The translations under genes were made by a program, and so were the position numbers. A DNA stretch of 64,000 bases from Lachnospiraceae bacterium (lineage in GTDB: Bacteria > Bacillota > Clostridia > Lachnospirales > Lachnospiraceae). The stretch is from NCBI GenBank assembly GCA_910576125.1, contig CAJTHM010000026.1, positions 1-64,000 of the forward strand, given 5' to 3'. This document shows, one piece after another, positions 53,094-60,689 of the stretch. The first letter of the stretch is position 1; each line of letters opens with the position of its first letter. The notes below the pieces were generated by a model. That model did not search any database, was not told where the DNA came from, and saw only the letters and a program-made list of their open reading frames with translations.

Positions 53094-53651
53094 TTATCCC
53101 TCCTGTTCTTTAATTTTGTTGATAATTTTGTCAAACGTGATGATTTTGTCCATAATTGGCGCAATATCCTCCACTGTGGGATTAGCAACCAAAATATCAT
53201 CCGATTGATACAGACGGGTCTCTATATCAATATCAGCTGGTTTGATTTTGTATTCCAAACAAAAAAGAGCAACATATACAAAAAGCTGCTCCATATGTGC
53301 CCGAATCTTTCCCGATTTATAATCATGAACTCGAAGAAACTTATTTCTAAACGCAATGGAATCAGCGGTTCCGAAGCAATTCTCTGAATAGAATAGAACC
53401 TGTTCAGGAATCATTTTGAATCCAATCGCATCGTTTACATACATATTCAGTGTCTTGTGAGATCTTGGTAACTTCTGACCAAGCCGGATACACTGCGCCG
53501 CAAATTCATGGAGCTGTGTTCCTTTCTGTGTCGCTAAAAAGCTACTGTAAGATTCCGCAACTTTATCCTCACTGTAGTTAATCCAGTGATACTTACTTGC
53601 ACCAAGAAACGCATGTTGCCCTTCAAGATTTGAATGTTTGTTGAAGTTCAT
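53094..53651 (-). CDS. PD-(D/E)XK nuclease (Cas4/RecB-like)
   Basis: 185 residues. GTQLHEFAAQCIRLGQK holds the His of motif I, FGTADSIAFRNKFLRVHDYK carries the G-T-A-D and D-Y-K catalytic parts, and LFVYVALFCLEY is the helix with the Q-x-x-x-Y-like motif. It is a likely 5'-3' exonuclease or repair nuclease. The gene ends two bases before the polymerase-like gene and overlaps the preceding nuclease gene, so the three form a tight unit. Confidence 0.8.
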   Translation of the reverse strand: MNFNKHSNLEGQHAFLGASKYHWINYSEDKVAESYSSFLATQKGTQLHEFAAQCIRLGQKLPRSHKTLNMYVNDAIGFKMIPEQVLFYSENCFGTADSIAFRNKFLRVHDYKSGKIRAHMEQLFVYVALFCLEYKIKPADIDIETRLYQSDDILVANPTVEDIAPIMDKIITFDKIINKIKEQEG

Positions 53652-53925
53652 GCAATACTTCCTCCTTGTTCTCCGGACAAATGAATCTTGAAAACGACAT
53701 CTTGTTCATCAGTCCGACGTAATATTCTTGATTTGGCTGTCTTTTTGCCCTCGCAGATTTCTTACATTCCAAGGTGGCCCATTTGTTTTTATACAGAATC
53801 AAGAGATCTGGTATGCCCTGAATATGTCCGGCATCAAGTTTTGTAACGATGCATCCTACAAACAGCTCTTTCAATTCTTTTACAAGCGAAGCCTGGAAGT
53901 CACGTTCTAACTTTGTAACCGCCAT
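53623..53925 (-). CDS. VRR-NUC-like endonuclease
   Basis: 100 residues from ATG 53925 (GAGGAGG upstream). KLERDFQASLVKELKELF, then LDAGHIQGIPDLLILYKNKW and ATLECKKSARAKRQPNQEYY contain the G-x-P-D...E-x-K catalytic pattern of VRR-NUC/Holliday-type nucleases. The longer frame upstream contains no sensible start. It precedes the RecB-like nuclease and the polymerase-like gene. Confidence 0.82.
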   Translation of the reverse strand: MAVTKLERDFQASLVKELKELFVGCIVTKLDAGHIQGIPDLLILYKNKWATLECKKSARAKRQPNQEYYVGLMNKMSFSRFICPENKEEVLHELQQTFKS

Positions 53926-54040
53926 CAGGGAACCTCCTCTCATTTTTCTGAAAATAAAAAAGAGAAAGTAAAAGCTAAATGGCGCTTTTATTCTTCTCTC
54001 TTCATAAAAGGGTATGTTTTTTATGCGAGGCAAAAAATAG

Positions 54041-54072
54041 CAAAAGAAAAGCCCGCGTTGTCATACGCGAGC
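54041..54072 (-). terminator. Terminator after the zinc-ribbon gene
   Basis: GCTCGCGT and ACGCGGGC pair with one G-U and are followed by TTTTCTTTTG on the minus strand. It separates the early small-gene module from the nuclease-polymerase unit, so the latter may have its own promoter within 53.9-54.05 kb. Confidence 0.75.
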
Positions 54073-54082
54073 CATGTTAATA

Positions 54083-54352
54083 CTAATCGTCAAATATTTT
54101 ACAACTTGTTTTACAATACGGCCACGGTCCTCCGCAAGCCGCACATCCAAATGGTGGATTATCTGGGTCGTCATATATATGTTCATAATCCCAGTCGTCT
54201 TCATCCATGATATGCCCGCACTCAGGGCACTTAAATTCTGACCGAATATAACTGTATCCCATAGTTTCGCCGCAAACCGGACAATCCGGACAGCAACCAC
54301 TATAATCGGGAACATTGTCATAGCCAGTCATATCAATTTTCTTTTTACTCAT
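54083..54352 (-). CDS. Zinc-ribbon phage protein
   Basis: 89 residues with four CxxC-type pairs: CCPDCPVCGETMGY, FKCPECGHIMDEDDWDYEHI, GCAACGGPWPYCKTSC. Probably two small zinc-binding units and acidic linkers. No known role; such proteins may modulate host nucleic-acid enzymes. Confidence 0.75.
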   Translation of the reverse strand: MSKKKIDMTGYDNVPDYSGCCPDCPVCGETMGYSYIRSEFKCPECGHIMDEDDWDYEHIYDDPDNPPFGCAACGGPWPYCKTSCKIFDD

Positions 54353-54495
54353 TTTTCTTTATCTCCTTTCGATAATCAGAAAGCAGGTCTGCCCCACTTC
54401 CAAATTTGTATCGAAGAGACAAAGAGCTCTTTATCTTCTCCTTCCATAAAATACTTTGTAAAATGCACGTAGGGCACTTATTCAATTTTCTATTG

Positions 54496-55287
54496 TTATC
54501 TTTCAGTAATCGTCACTGGTTCCAAAAAGAACAATCCTGTATCCTCATTAAAGTTCTTAACTTTTGCTACAACATGAATGTTACTACCGGCTTTCACAAA
54601 TTCTGGCAGAAACAAATCTTCTATACCCAAGTTCATGGTGTTTACATCTTCAAATTTAAAGACCGGTCCGGGATTCACCGTATCATCATCTATATAATCG
54701 CCGGCACTTAATAGAATATCATATCTGGTATCATAGTCATCGTGATTGACGATGTAAGTTATACAGCCATCGAATTCAATAACTGACTCTTTATGCGCTT
54801 CGGCAAACTCAGAATATAAAGAATCTATTTCGGCCTCAACTGCTAACATGGTTGCCAGCTCCTCACAATTATTCACTGTAAGATTGGGCACTGGTGGTTC
54901 TTCGGTTTCTGAACTTTGAGTTTCCTCCGGCGTTGTTTTTTCTTCTCCGTCATATTCCTCTGGAAATGTATGGTATGTAATTATAACTTCCACATCATTC
55001 GGATACCATCTATCTGGAGAATAGTCCTTATCACCGTCAACTGAAACTTCCTCGACCTCACCATCTTTTGTCATCCAGCCGGTTACAAGATCGTCTATCG
55101 GTTCTACTTGAATATTTGTAAAACCTTTACTTTCAAAATCTTTTATTACATCTTGATAGTTTCTTCCTTTTTGTGCGCTTGAAGCGGACGGTGTTTTTGC
55201 CTGTCCCTCATGACTTTCAGAATCTCCGCAAGCACCAAGAGTAAATATCATAATCAAAACCAGCAACAAGGAAAATCCTCTTTTCAT
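54496..55287 (-). CDS. Phage-encoded lipoprotein with PASTA-like and DUF4839 domains
   Basis: 263 residues from ATG 55287. The signal peptide RGFSLLLVLIMIFTLGAC gives a lipobox with the lipid-bearing Cys at about 20. A PASTA-like unit (NYQDVIKDFESKGFTNIQVE...YPNDVEVIITYHTF) is followed by an acidic Thr/Glu linker and a DUF4839-like C-terminal domain (NNCEELATMLAVEAEIDSLY onward). It would be anchored outside the cell membrane. In a prophage this suggests lysogenic conversion or superinfection exclusion, which is inference. Confidence 0.75.
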   Translation of the reverse strand: MKRGFSLLLVLIMIFTLGACGDSESHEGQAKTPSASSAQKGRNYQDVIKDFESKGFTNIQVEPIDDLVTGWMTKDGEVEEVSVDGDKDYSPDRWYPNDVEVIITYHTFPEEYDGEEKTTPEETQSSETEEPPVPNLTVNNCEELATMLAVEAEIDSLYSEFAEAHKESVIEFDGCITYIVNHDDYDTRYDILLSAGDYIDDDTVNPGPVFKFEDVNTMNLGIEDLFLPEFVKAGSNIHVVAKVKNFNEDTGLFFLEPVTITER

Positions 55288-55325
55288 AACTTCATTCTTT
55301 CTCCTCTCAAACCAATATTCAGACA

Positions 55326-55360
55326 AATAAAAAGTGCGCCCTCACAATAAGAAGACGCAC
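55326..55360 (-). terminator. Hairpin before the lipoprotein gene
   Basis: GTGCGTC and GGCGCAC pair around a 13-nt loop with TTTTTATTTG following on the minus strand. It lies about 40 bases upstream of the lipoprotein start, so it could terminate the upstream transcript or attenuate the lipoprotein gene. Confidence 0.65.
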
Positions 55361-55384
55361 CAAAAAAGTGAATCTCCCTATTGT

Positions 55385-55487
55385 TGCGACACAATCTCTT
55401 CCTAATTACGGCATGAGCAAAGAGAGAATACACCTTTTACCAAGATGAAATTCTCCGTAATTAGGATAAATATAGAGTTGTGTCGCA
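55385..55487 (-). promoter_or_regulatory. Large inverted repeat with alternative pairing
   Basis: TGCGACACAA plus CCTAATTACGG (55385-55411) pair with CCGTAATTAGG plus TTGTGTCGCA (55455-55487). Part of the left arm also lies within a 14-nt segment (55406-55419) that is the exact reverse complement of 55539-55552 at the end of the upstream gene. The two pairings exclude each other, as in an attenuator. From 55288 to 55541 no gene is seen. Confidence 0.55.
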
Positions 55488-55541
55488 GTTTAAGTATACC
55501 ATATACACGGCAAAAAAGAAATATCATTCTCAAAATTCTGC

Positions 55542-55724
55542 TCATGCCGTAACAAACCTGGCTCGTCTTTCCACCTCATTATATACCATACGCAGCCCAT
55601 CCGGAAAATATACCAGAATCGACATGTAACCATGCGGACAATATCCAACAGCATCTTTCTTCAAATTTGGATAGATGGACTGAAAGCTCTTGTAAATTTC
55701 AGACCACGCATTCTTCTTTTTCAT
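55542..55724 (-). CDS. Small conserved phage protein
   Basis: 60 residues from ATG 55724 (GAAAGGAGG upstream): MKKKNAWSEIYKSFQSIYPN, then AVGYCPHGYMSILVYFPDGL and RMVYNEVERRARF. A compact alpha/beta protein with no recognised family. Its 3' end takes part in the alternative hairpin downstream. Confidence 0.6.
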   Translation of the reverse strand: MKKKNAWSEIYKSFQSIYPNLKKDAVGYCPHGYMSILVYFPDGLRMVYNEVERRARFVTA

Positions 55725-55744
55725 AAAACCTCCTTTCCATCGCT

Positions 55745-56010
55745 CTGCCCACTTTCCCACCTTTTTTCACAATCTTTATATATATTTAAACTTTTTATCA
55801 CAATTAGTTAAGAAAAAGGATGGGCAAATGGGCTTTGAGCCCGCAAACCCGCATAAATACTGGGTTTTTAGTGACCAAATCGGATTTTCAAAAGTGGGCA
55901 GAAAGTGGGCAAATGGGCAAAAAATTGATCATTTTTACCCAAATTCCACCAACTTTCGTCCGTACCCGCTTTCAACCTCTCCCAAACTGCTTCCAAAAGT
56001 GGGCAGTCAA
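55745..56010. repeat. GTGGGCA-type short repeats in a gene-free stretch
   Basis: AGTGGGCA or close variants occur at about 55894, 55904 and 55998, with ATGGGCA at 55821 and 55913 and the inverse GCCCAC at 55747. Several are preceded by AAA. The 310-bp interval has no convincing gene. Clustered repeats of this kind may be protein-binding sites such as operator or replication iterons; which one cannot be told from sequence. Confidence 0.45.
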
Positions 56011-56034
56011 AAACAAAAGCGGGCACGGAATTAC

Positions 56035-56286
56035 TTAATAGGATCGCCTCATATAGGGCAAATTTCTCCTGGAAGTAGGTATATATCGGTATTGTACGGA
56101 CGGTTTATCTTTCTGATGATACCGTCTTTTCCGGACAGTAGTATTCTTGGAGATCTCCAGAGAAACTTCCCTCTGACCAAAAATATCACGAAAGATTTTC
56201 CGAATAGTCGTTCCGAGTTTAATCACTTTCTCATTCAGCTGCTCCCAGACATGCATCATATGCTTAATGGCTTCTTCTATTGTCAT
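56035..56286 (-). CDS. Small basic phage protein
   Basis: 83 residues (TIEEAIKHMMHVWEQLNEKV, then IRKIFRDIFGQREVSLEISK and a C-terminus rich in Arg/Tyr). GGAGGTAAAGCT precedes the ATG at 56286. Helical first half and a basic tail suggest nucleic-acid binding. No family is recognised. Confidence 0.5.
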   Translation of the reverse strand: MTIEEAIKHMMHVWEQLNEKVIKLGTTIRKIFRDIFGQREVSLEISKNTTVRKRRYHQKDKPSVQYRYIPTSRRNLPYMRRSY

Positions 56287-56331
56287 AGCTTTACCTCCAA
56301 TTTCTAACCTGGAATAGGATTTTACTGATGT

Positions 56332-56529
56332 TTATCGAAATGCTACGTCCGATCTCTTCTTATGAAAAATGCAGTTCGGATCACTTTTCTCGATGAATGA
56401 AATATCATCCGGATAATCGCCACGCATCTTCTCACATGCACCCAGGTATTCTAAATACGTCTGCTTATACACACATACTTCTCTATGTACACAGCTGGTA
56501 CAGATTGTTTCTCTAACACCTTCGCCCAT
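56332..56529 (-). CDS. Cysteine-containing small phage protein
   Basis: 65 residues from ATG 56529 (AGGTGATATTT). Conserved-looking ETICTSCVHREVCVYKQTYL, ACEKMRGDYPDD and DPNCIFHK give a CxxC..C pattern and a later Cys that may bind a metal. Found in small-gene clusters of clostridial phages. Function unknown. Confidence 0.6.
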   Translation of the reverse strand: MGEGVRETICTSCVHREVCVYKQTYLEYLGACEKMRGDYPDDISFIEKSDPNCIFHKKRSDVAFR

Positions 56530-56534
56530 AAATA

Positions 56535-56735
56535 TCACCTCCAAACCTTTCCTGTCTGCAAATCTTTCAGGACAATCCGCTCCTCCAGATGAAACCCGGA
56601 AAGTTCGCAAATTGTGAAGATTGTATTCAGCAACTTGTGAAATCTCTCATCGTCGGCATCCAGATTCTTGATGGCCTCATATGCAGTCGGGTCAGAATAA
56701 CCCTCTGCGTTTCTCCGTAAATCAATGTTAGCCAT
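56535..56735 (-). CDS. Small phage protein
   Basis: 66 residues from ATG 56735: ANIDLRRNAEGYSDPTAYEA, then IKNLDADDERFHKLLNTIFT and LEERIVLKDLQTGKVWR. The NAEGYSDPTAYEAI opening is common in Lachnospiraceae phages. The start overlaps the stop of the preceding small membrane gene by eight bases. Confidence 0.65.
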   Translation of the reverse strand: MANIDLRRNAEGYSDPTAYEAIKNLDADDERFHKLLNTIFTICELSGFHLEERIVLKDLQTGKVWR

Positions 56736-56862
56736 TTCCGCCTCTACCTCCCCATCGGAACGAGTCATCCATGTAAACGGCACAGGACGAAATCGCCTTT
56801 TTTACTATAACCGCTGAAAAAGCAGCGATAGCCGATACCCCAACAAATATCATTTTAATCAC
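56728..56862 (-). CDS. Very small membrane peptide
   Basis: 44 residues with GTG start at 56862 after GGAGGTTAAACA. IKMIFVGVSAIAAFSAVIVK is a single membrane helix, followed by a short polar tail. Overlap with the next gene supports coupling. No family. Confidence 0.45.
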   Translation of the reverse strand: MIKMIFVGVSAIAAFSAVIVKKAISSCAVYMDDSFRWGGRGGNG

Positions 56863-56875
56863 TGTTTAACCTCCT

Positions 56876-57199
56876 TTAATTTCCGCACTTAATGATCACT
56901 CCTGTTTCATCCTCCAGTTCTTTCATATAGTCTTCCATAACTACTTCATCGTTTATAATTGCACCCATTAAATCATCAATATACTGAAGACTTCGCATGA
57001 TACGCTTTTGCCCGAAACCGTAAAGCCGATGCTCGGCTAATGCAAAACACGTCATAAGAGATTCCACATTATAGGCAGAAATATTGCTTGAAACTTTTTG
57101 CTTCATCTCTCCAATTTCTTCTCTTGACATTAAAATCTTGCCTTTCCGATTTTCTATCCGGTTTCTACGCTCAGCTCTTCTCCTTTCAGCTCGTCCCAT
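56876..57199 (-). CDS. Small helical phage protein
   Basis: 107 residues from ATG 57199 (AGGAGGCTG): a basic start GRAERRRAERRNRIENRKGK, then MSREEIGEMKQKVSSNISAY and LAEHRLYGFGQKRIMRSLQY. The RAERRRAER opening and helical body recur in clostridial phage early clusters. A role is not known. Confidence 0.65.
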   Translation of the reverse strand: MGRAERRRAERRNRIENRKGKILMSREEIGEMKQKVSSNISAYNVESLMTCFALAEHRLYGFGQKRIMRSLQYIDDLMGAIINDEVVMEDYMKELEDETGVIIKCGN

Positions 57200-57210
57200 A
57201 AAACAGCCTC

Positions 57211-57369
57211 CTATACAATCCAATTTTCCTTGGAAAAGAACAACATAACCCCAACCATCAAAGTAAATAAAAAGAACGTTGCGTCCCATTCGATAGGGAC
57301 AGACAACGCTCCCAGAAATATAATTGCGATGGCATAGAGCTTATTTTTCAGCAACTCTCTCCGCCACAT
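57211..57369 (-). CDS. Very small two-helix membrane protein
   Basis: 52 residues: MWRRELLKNKLYAIAIIFLG (first helix), PIEWDATFFLFTLMVGVMLF (second helix), ending FSKENWIV. The ATG at 57369 lies within the end of the preceding gene's neighbourhood, two bases before its stop. This type is common in phage small-gene clusters. Confidence 0.55.
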   Translation of the reverse strand: MWRRELLKNKLYAIAIIFLGALSVPIEWDATFFLFTLMVGVMLFFSKENWIV

Positions 57370-57370
57370 A

Positions 57371-57715
57371 TCAATACCCCGTTTCTTGAAAAAAAGCCAG
57401 CCTTGCCTTAACCATTAGTTGTTCGTAGGCTTTAGAAATTGGCAGGTTATGATTTGCCGCAAATGCCACAACATATTCGCCGAAAGGATTTAAGAGTTTG
57501 TTTTCGGTATTTTCTTCTCCCTCGTATCCAATCGGATTAACTTTGTCTGCCACTTCCCATAATCTGGTTGGTGCATGATACCTTCGTCCGTCATCTGTCA
57601 GAACCATAGTCTGTTCTTCACAGGCAGTCGGTATATAGAATTTAATGCATTTTCCAACTACTCCAGTTTCAACACACATAATTCTGTCTCCAATATTAAA
57701 TTTTCTCTCCGACAT
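57371..57715 (-). CDS. Small phage protein
   Basis: 114 residues from ATG 57715: a KOW/SH3-like N-terminal half (KFNIGDRIMCVETGVVGKCI, YHAPTRLWEVADKVNP) and a helical C-terminal half (FGEYVVAFAANHNLPISKAY, EQLMVKARLAFFQETGY). It overlaps the upstream membrane gene by 20 bases. No assigned family. Confidence 0.6.
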   Translation of the reverse strand: MSERKFNIGDRIMCVETGVVGKCIKFYIPTACEEQTMVLTDDGRRYHAPTRLWEVADKVNPIGYEGEENTENKLLNPFGEYVVAFAANHNLPISKAYEQLMVKARLAFFQETGY

Positions 57716-57908
57716 CCTGCTTCTCCTTATTTGATTTTTTAATACCCGCTTCGACATCGTCCATCTTTACCAGCACTCCGTTTTCACGAAACTTGGAATA
57801 TGCTCTTGCAGTAGCACAATGTTCAATACACTGACAAATCCTGTCGATCAACGCATAAACACAAAGATAGACAACAATAAAAGCAATAACCATCTGCCAA
57901 AATGTCAT
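57696..57908 (-). CDS. Small membrane protein
   Basis: 70 residues: one N-terminal membrane helix (TFWQMVIAFIVVYLCVYALI), then a Cys-containing helix and a charged tail. GGAGGAAAAATCGAC precedes the ATG. Unknown role. Confidence 0.6.
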   Translation of the reverse strand: MTFWQMVIAFIVVYLCVYALIDRICQCIEHCATARAYSKFRENGVLVKMDDVEAGIKKSNKEKQDVGEKI

Positions 57909-57922
57909 GTCGATTTTTCCTC

Positions 57923-58273
57923 CTATCCAACAACAGCCTCAAAATGCTTGTCTTTATTCAGTTCATTAACGGAAACGCCGCTGATACCTGCCGATTCTGA
58001 AGAATCTGTTGCCCGGAAAAAGGCATCTTTTTTCTGCGGATACATAAACTCAAACATCAAATAGTTTGCCGCATCACACAGATACTCCGTATTTCCGGTT
58101 TCCAGATACTTTTTGATACACAAGTCGTGACTTTCCAAAGCATTGACCAGTCTCATTCCAAAGTTGTCCGCCGCAGAGCCGTATTTATAGTAACTGACAT
58201 TTACCCGGTTCTGCCGGAGTTCATCGAAACGGTCGCTGTATTCTTTAGGCAGTTCTTTTCCTATCTTACTCAT
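57923..58273 (-). CDS. Conserved phage protein, function unknown
   Basis: 116 residues from ATG 58273, overlapping the preceding gene's end by eight bases. SYYKYGSAADNFGMRLVNAL, SHDLCIKKYLETGNTEYLCD and AANYLMFEFMYPQ form a helical core with the A-A-N-Y-L-M-F-E-F pattern that recurs in gut phages. Ends in an unstructured Ser-rich tail. Confidence 0.65.
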   Translation of the reverse strand: MSKIGKELPKEYSDRFDELRQNRVNVSYYKYGSAADNFGMRLVNALESHDLCIKKYLETGNTEYLCDAANYLMFEFMYPQKKDAFFRATDSSESAGISGVSVNELNKDKHFEAVVG

Positions 58274-58976
58274 TGGGTTCCTCCTTTTCTCCAATGATGA
58301 TCTCACTGTATGGAAGCTGCTCAATCCACCGGCAGAACTCCCGCCACTCGTCCAGTTTATGTTCTTTGCGCCAGCGATAAATTCCGACAAGCACTTCATA
58401 GTTCAGCATGACCGTTCGTTTCTGGTTGTAAGAGCTAGGAAGAAGCTGAATCATCTGCCACCAAATATCCTTCTTGCTGGGACAACCTTTTATCTCAAAA
58501 TCATTTGTGTTGTAATTTACATACAGATCCCGATAGTCATTTAAAATGTCAACGATACTTTTCAACATCTCAATGGTTCTGACATCCAGATGCTCATGAC
58601 TGAAATCATCAGTATCGAACTTTTTTGCTGTAATCTTATGCATAGTGGAGCAGGAATTGGCAACTGTACCCACTTTATAGGTATCGAACTCTTTCCACCA
58701 GTAGAGCGGAGCCGTGATGTCCAAATATACGGTAATCATCCGACGGTACTTTGCGTGAACCGGCCCACCTGCTGCCAGATTCATCATGAGTTTGTTGTCA
58801 TTATATCCAACGCAATAGTCCACGTTACTAGCACCAACATATTTCTGCCCATTTAAGCTGTCATACTCTTCTTTATTATGATAACTGTCAGAGCAATTCC
58901 AGCTGTTCATCGGATTTCTCATACCACGAATAGCCTCTTCCAGAACGTAAACAGATACTTTTTCAATTTTTATCAT
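58266..58976 (-). CDS. Conserved phage protein, possibly ThyX-related
   Basis: 236 residues from ATG 58976. Conserved blocks: EEAIRGMRNPMNSWNCSDSY, VYLDITAPLYWWKEFDTYKV, GTVANSCSTMHKITAKKFD, and IQLLPSSYNQKRTVMLNYEV. These blocks define a family widespread in Lachnospiraceae phages. The fold-level pattern (W-W-x-E-F-D-T-Y, S-T-M-H-K, Y-N-Q-x-R) resembles FAD-dependent thymidylate synthase, but the canonical RHR motif is not seen, so a thymidylate role is only a suggestion. Confidence 0.6.
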   Translation of the reverse strand: MIKIEKVSVYVLEEAIRGMRNPMNSWNCSDSYHNKEEYDSLNGQKYVGASNVDYCVGYNDNKLMMNLAAGGPVHAKYRRMITVYLDITAPLYWWKEFDTYKVGTVANSCSTMHKITAKKFDTDDFSHEHLDVRTIEMLKSIVDILNDYRDLYVNYNTNDFEIKGCPSKKDIWWQMIQLLPSSYNQKRTVMLNYEVLVGIYRWRKEHKLDEWREFCRWIEQLPYSEIIIGEKEEPNE

Positions 58977-59169
58977 TGTTCCTTTTCTCCTCCAATTCTT
59001 CATTCATATACTTACCGAGAATGACTTTGATTGTTTCGGATTCTTCTTTGCTGGTAATATCCAAAAACGGAAATCTCACCGATGTTAATACACAAAACCA
59101 GGCGAGAGCCTTTTGAGCCGCACGTCTCTTAGATTTGGCATCCAATTTTTCAAATTCATTTTTAGTCAT
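58963..59169 (-). CDS. Small phage protein
   Basis: 68 residues from ATG 59169 (TKNEFEKLDAKSKRRAAQKA, then LAWFCVLTSVRFPFLDITSK). It overlaps both neighbours by a few bases, consistent with a coupled operon. Unknown function. Confidence 0.55.
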   Translation of the reverse strand: MTKNEFEKLDAKSKRRAAQKALAWFCVLTSVRFPFLDITSKEESETIKVILGKYMNEELEEKRNNDKN

Positions 59170-59374
59170 ATTTAGGTTTCTCCCATCCAAAATATTCTTG
59201 TCCGACTCCCCATAATTCTTCAGCTGTTAAAGGTAGCTCCTGATAAGCTTCAAGCCTTTTTTTAGTATTTTCGTAAGCAGTTATTAGAAACCGTATGCAT
59301 TTGGCAAAGTCTTGTTTTGGGCCCTCGCACCAACCACTGTAACTCGGACATTCTTTTTTATACCTACAGCTCAT
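59162..59374 (-). CDS. Small cysteine-containing phage protein
   Basis: 70 residues: SCRYKKECPSYSGWCEGPKQ and FAKCIRFLITAYENTKKRLE. Four Cys near the N-terminus suggest a metal site of the kind seen in many small phage proteins. The start overlaps the preceding HAD-like gene by four bases. Confidence 0.6.
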   Translation of the reverse strand: MSCRYKKECPSYSGWCEGPKQDFAKCIRFLITAYENTKKRLEAYQELPLTAEELWGVGQEYFGWEKPKYD

Positions 59375-59859
59375 TTATCCTCCGTAAAATCGCACGATAT
59401 CCCCATCCCGGAAGCAAACCCTTCCGTAAGATAGTCATAGTCGTCACCTTTAATGGCGGCTTCATCGTCCGTAGCTATACCTTTCTTTTCCAGCCAGTCT
59501 TCGACAACGTCCACCATCCTGCCCAGTAATTCCGCACGGTCTGTTTGTGACAAGAAAGTAAAATTCCGGTCATCTATGTACTCGTTGGCAAATATCTTTC
59601 TGGTATCGCCGCCCATCCATTCCAGGACCTCAGGCAGATTCTCGTTGACAGCATCAAATATCAGTCCCTGTTCGGCAGACCAATCAATCGCGTTCTTAAG
59701 GATTTCGCCAACGCGGCAAGTCCACAGAATCAGCTTGTCTCCTGCTTCCTGGTGCTTTTTCAGATAAGCGATCAACTCTTTATTTGGCTCTCCGATTTCC
59801 GGCCACTTATTTTCACACAGAGCCCCATCAAAATCTACTGCAATAATGTTAAAATCCAT
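59371..59859 (-). CDS. HAD-superfamily phosphatase
   Basis: 162 residues. IIAVDFDGALCENKWPEIGE is the DxDG motif I, KLILWTCRVGE motif II, and ANEYIDDRN the final acidic motif. It resembles phage polynucleotide- or nucleotide-phosphatases, about 150 residues. The C-terminal 50 residues are an extra acidic extension. Confidence 0.82.
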   Translation of the reverse strand: MDFNIIAVDFDGALCENKWPEIGEPNKELIAYLKKHQEAGDKLILWTCRVGEILKNAIDWSAEQGLIFDAVNENLPEVLEWMGGDTRKIFANEYIDDRNFTFLSQTDRAELLGRMVDVVEDWLEKKGIATDDEAAIKGDDYDYLTEGFASGMGISCDFTEDK

Positions 59860-59864
59860 ATGGC

Positions 59865-60317
59865 TTAGTCCTCCTCACAAACCTCTATCTTTAATCTCAA
59901 TTTCTTACCATCCATATTGTGTACTTTTAACCCGCCTAAAATATCATTCAGCCGGTTTATAGATTCCCTGTCAATTATGATGGTTTCGACATGATCACGC
60001 TCAAAACCCTTGATTGTTCGCAAAATAATACTCTCTAATTGTGCACCATATTCATCAAAGTAGTAGTCTGTGTTTCTTCTACCTTTTGAATAAATGAATA
60101 ATTCATCGTATGTAATAGGGTGGTTAATAGAGTATCCAAGATTGCACGCCATGTGAAAAATATAATCTGCCATCTGACGGCTAGGGCAAACTATGACCCC
60201 ATATGTTTCCGCAGCTTGTTTTATGAGTAGTTTTGTCTTTCCCTGCCCCCTACTTCCAATCGTAAATGAGGGTCTATTATCAACCCACTCGTTTAAACAG
60301 GTACATCTCCAATCCAT
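59865..60317 (-). CDS. P-loop ATPase-like phage protein
   Basis: 150 residues. FTIGSRGQGKTKLLIKQAAE contains a Walker A motif (GSRGQGKT), and VETIIIDRES is a possible Walker B. NTDYYFDEYGAQLESIILRT lies between. It is short for a helicase and may be a packaging-, recombination- or DNA-binding NTPase. No family could be assigned. Confidence 0.65.
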   Translation of the reverse strand: MDWRCTCLNEWVDNRPSFTIGSRGQGKTKLLIKQAAETYGVIVCPSRQMADYIFHMACNLGYSINHPITYDELFIYSKGRRNTDYYFDEYGAQLESIILRTIKGFERDHVETIIIDRESINRLNDILGGLKVHNMDGKKLRLKIEVCEED

Positions 60318-60333
60318 TTTTTCTCCTTTCAGC

Positions 60334-60663
60334 TTAATCTTCCTTATTTACAACAAAGAAGAAACCGTCCGCATCCTTTTCCAAAAACATCATTCCAGCT
60401 CCCTGAGCAAATGCACATTCCATGCGGCTTCCGCTGTTTTTCAATCCGTCCCATCCGGGTAACTGATACACAGCATTACATCGGCTCATGATGGCCGCAT
60501 CAATCGCCCGTTTGTCCTGTTTGGTCCATTCTCCAGAAAAATCCATCCACGCCGGATTAAAAACTGTATAGCCCTGCTGAATCAGTTCTTTTTCTGCCTG
60601 ATCAAAGGCTTCCTTGTTGAAGTTGGGATACCCTTTCATGGGACCACTAATAAATATTTTCAT
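60334..60663 (-). CDS. DUF4406 family protein
   Basis: 109 residues: KIFISGPMKGYPNFNKEAFD, YTVFNPAWMDFSGE, AIMSRCNAVYQLPGWDGLKN and SGSRMECAFAQGAGM. These are the motifs of DUF4406, related to nucleoside 2-deoxyribosyltransferases (active-site E in R-x-E). A role in nucleotide metabolism during infection is likely. Confidence 0.88.
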   Translation of the reverse strand: MKIFISGPMKGYPNFNKEAFDQAEKELIQQGYTVFNPAWMDFSGEWTKQDKRAIDAAIMSRCNAVYQLPGWDGLKNSGSRMECAFAQGAGMMFLEKDADGFFFVVNKED

Positions 60664-60689
60664 GTTCTTCTCCTTTCAAAAATGAGCAT

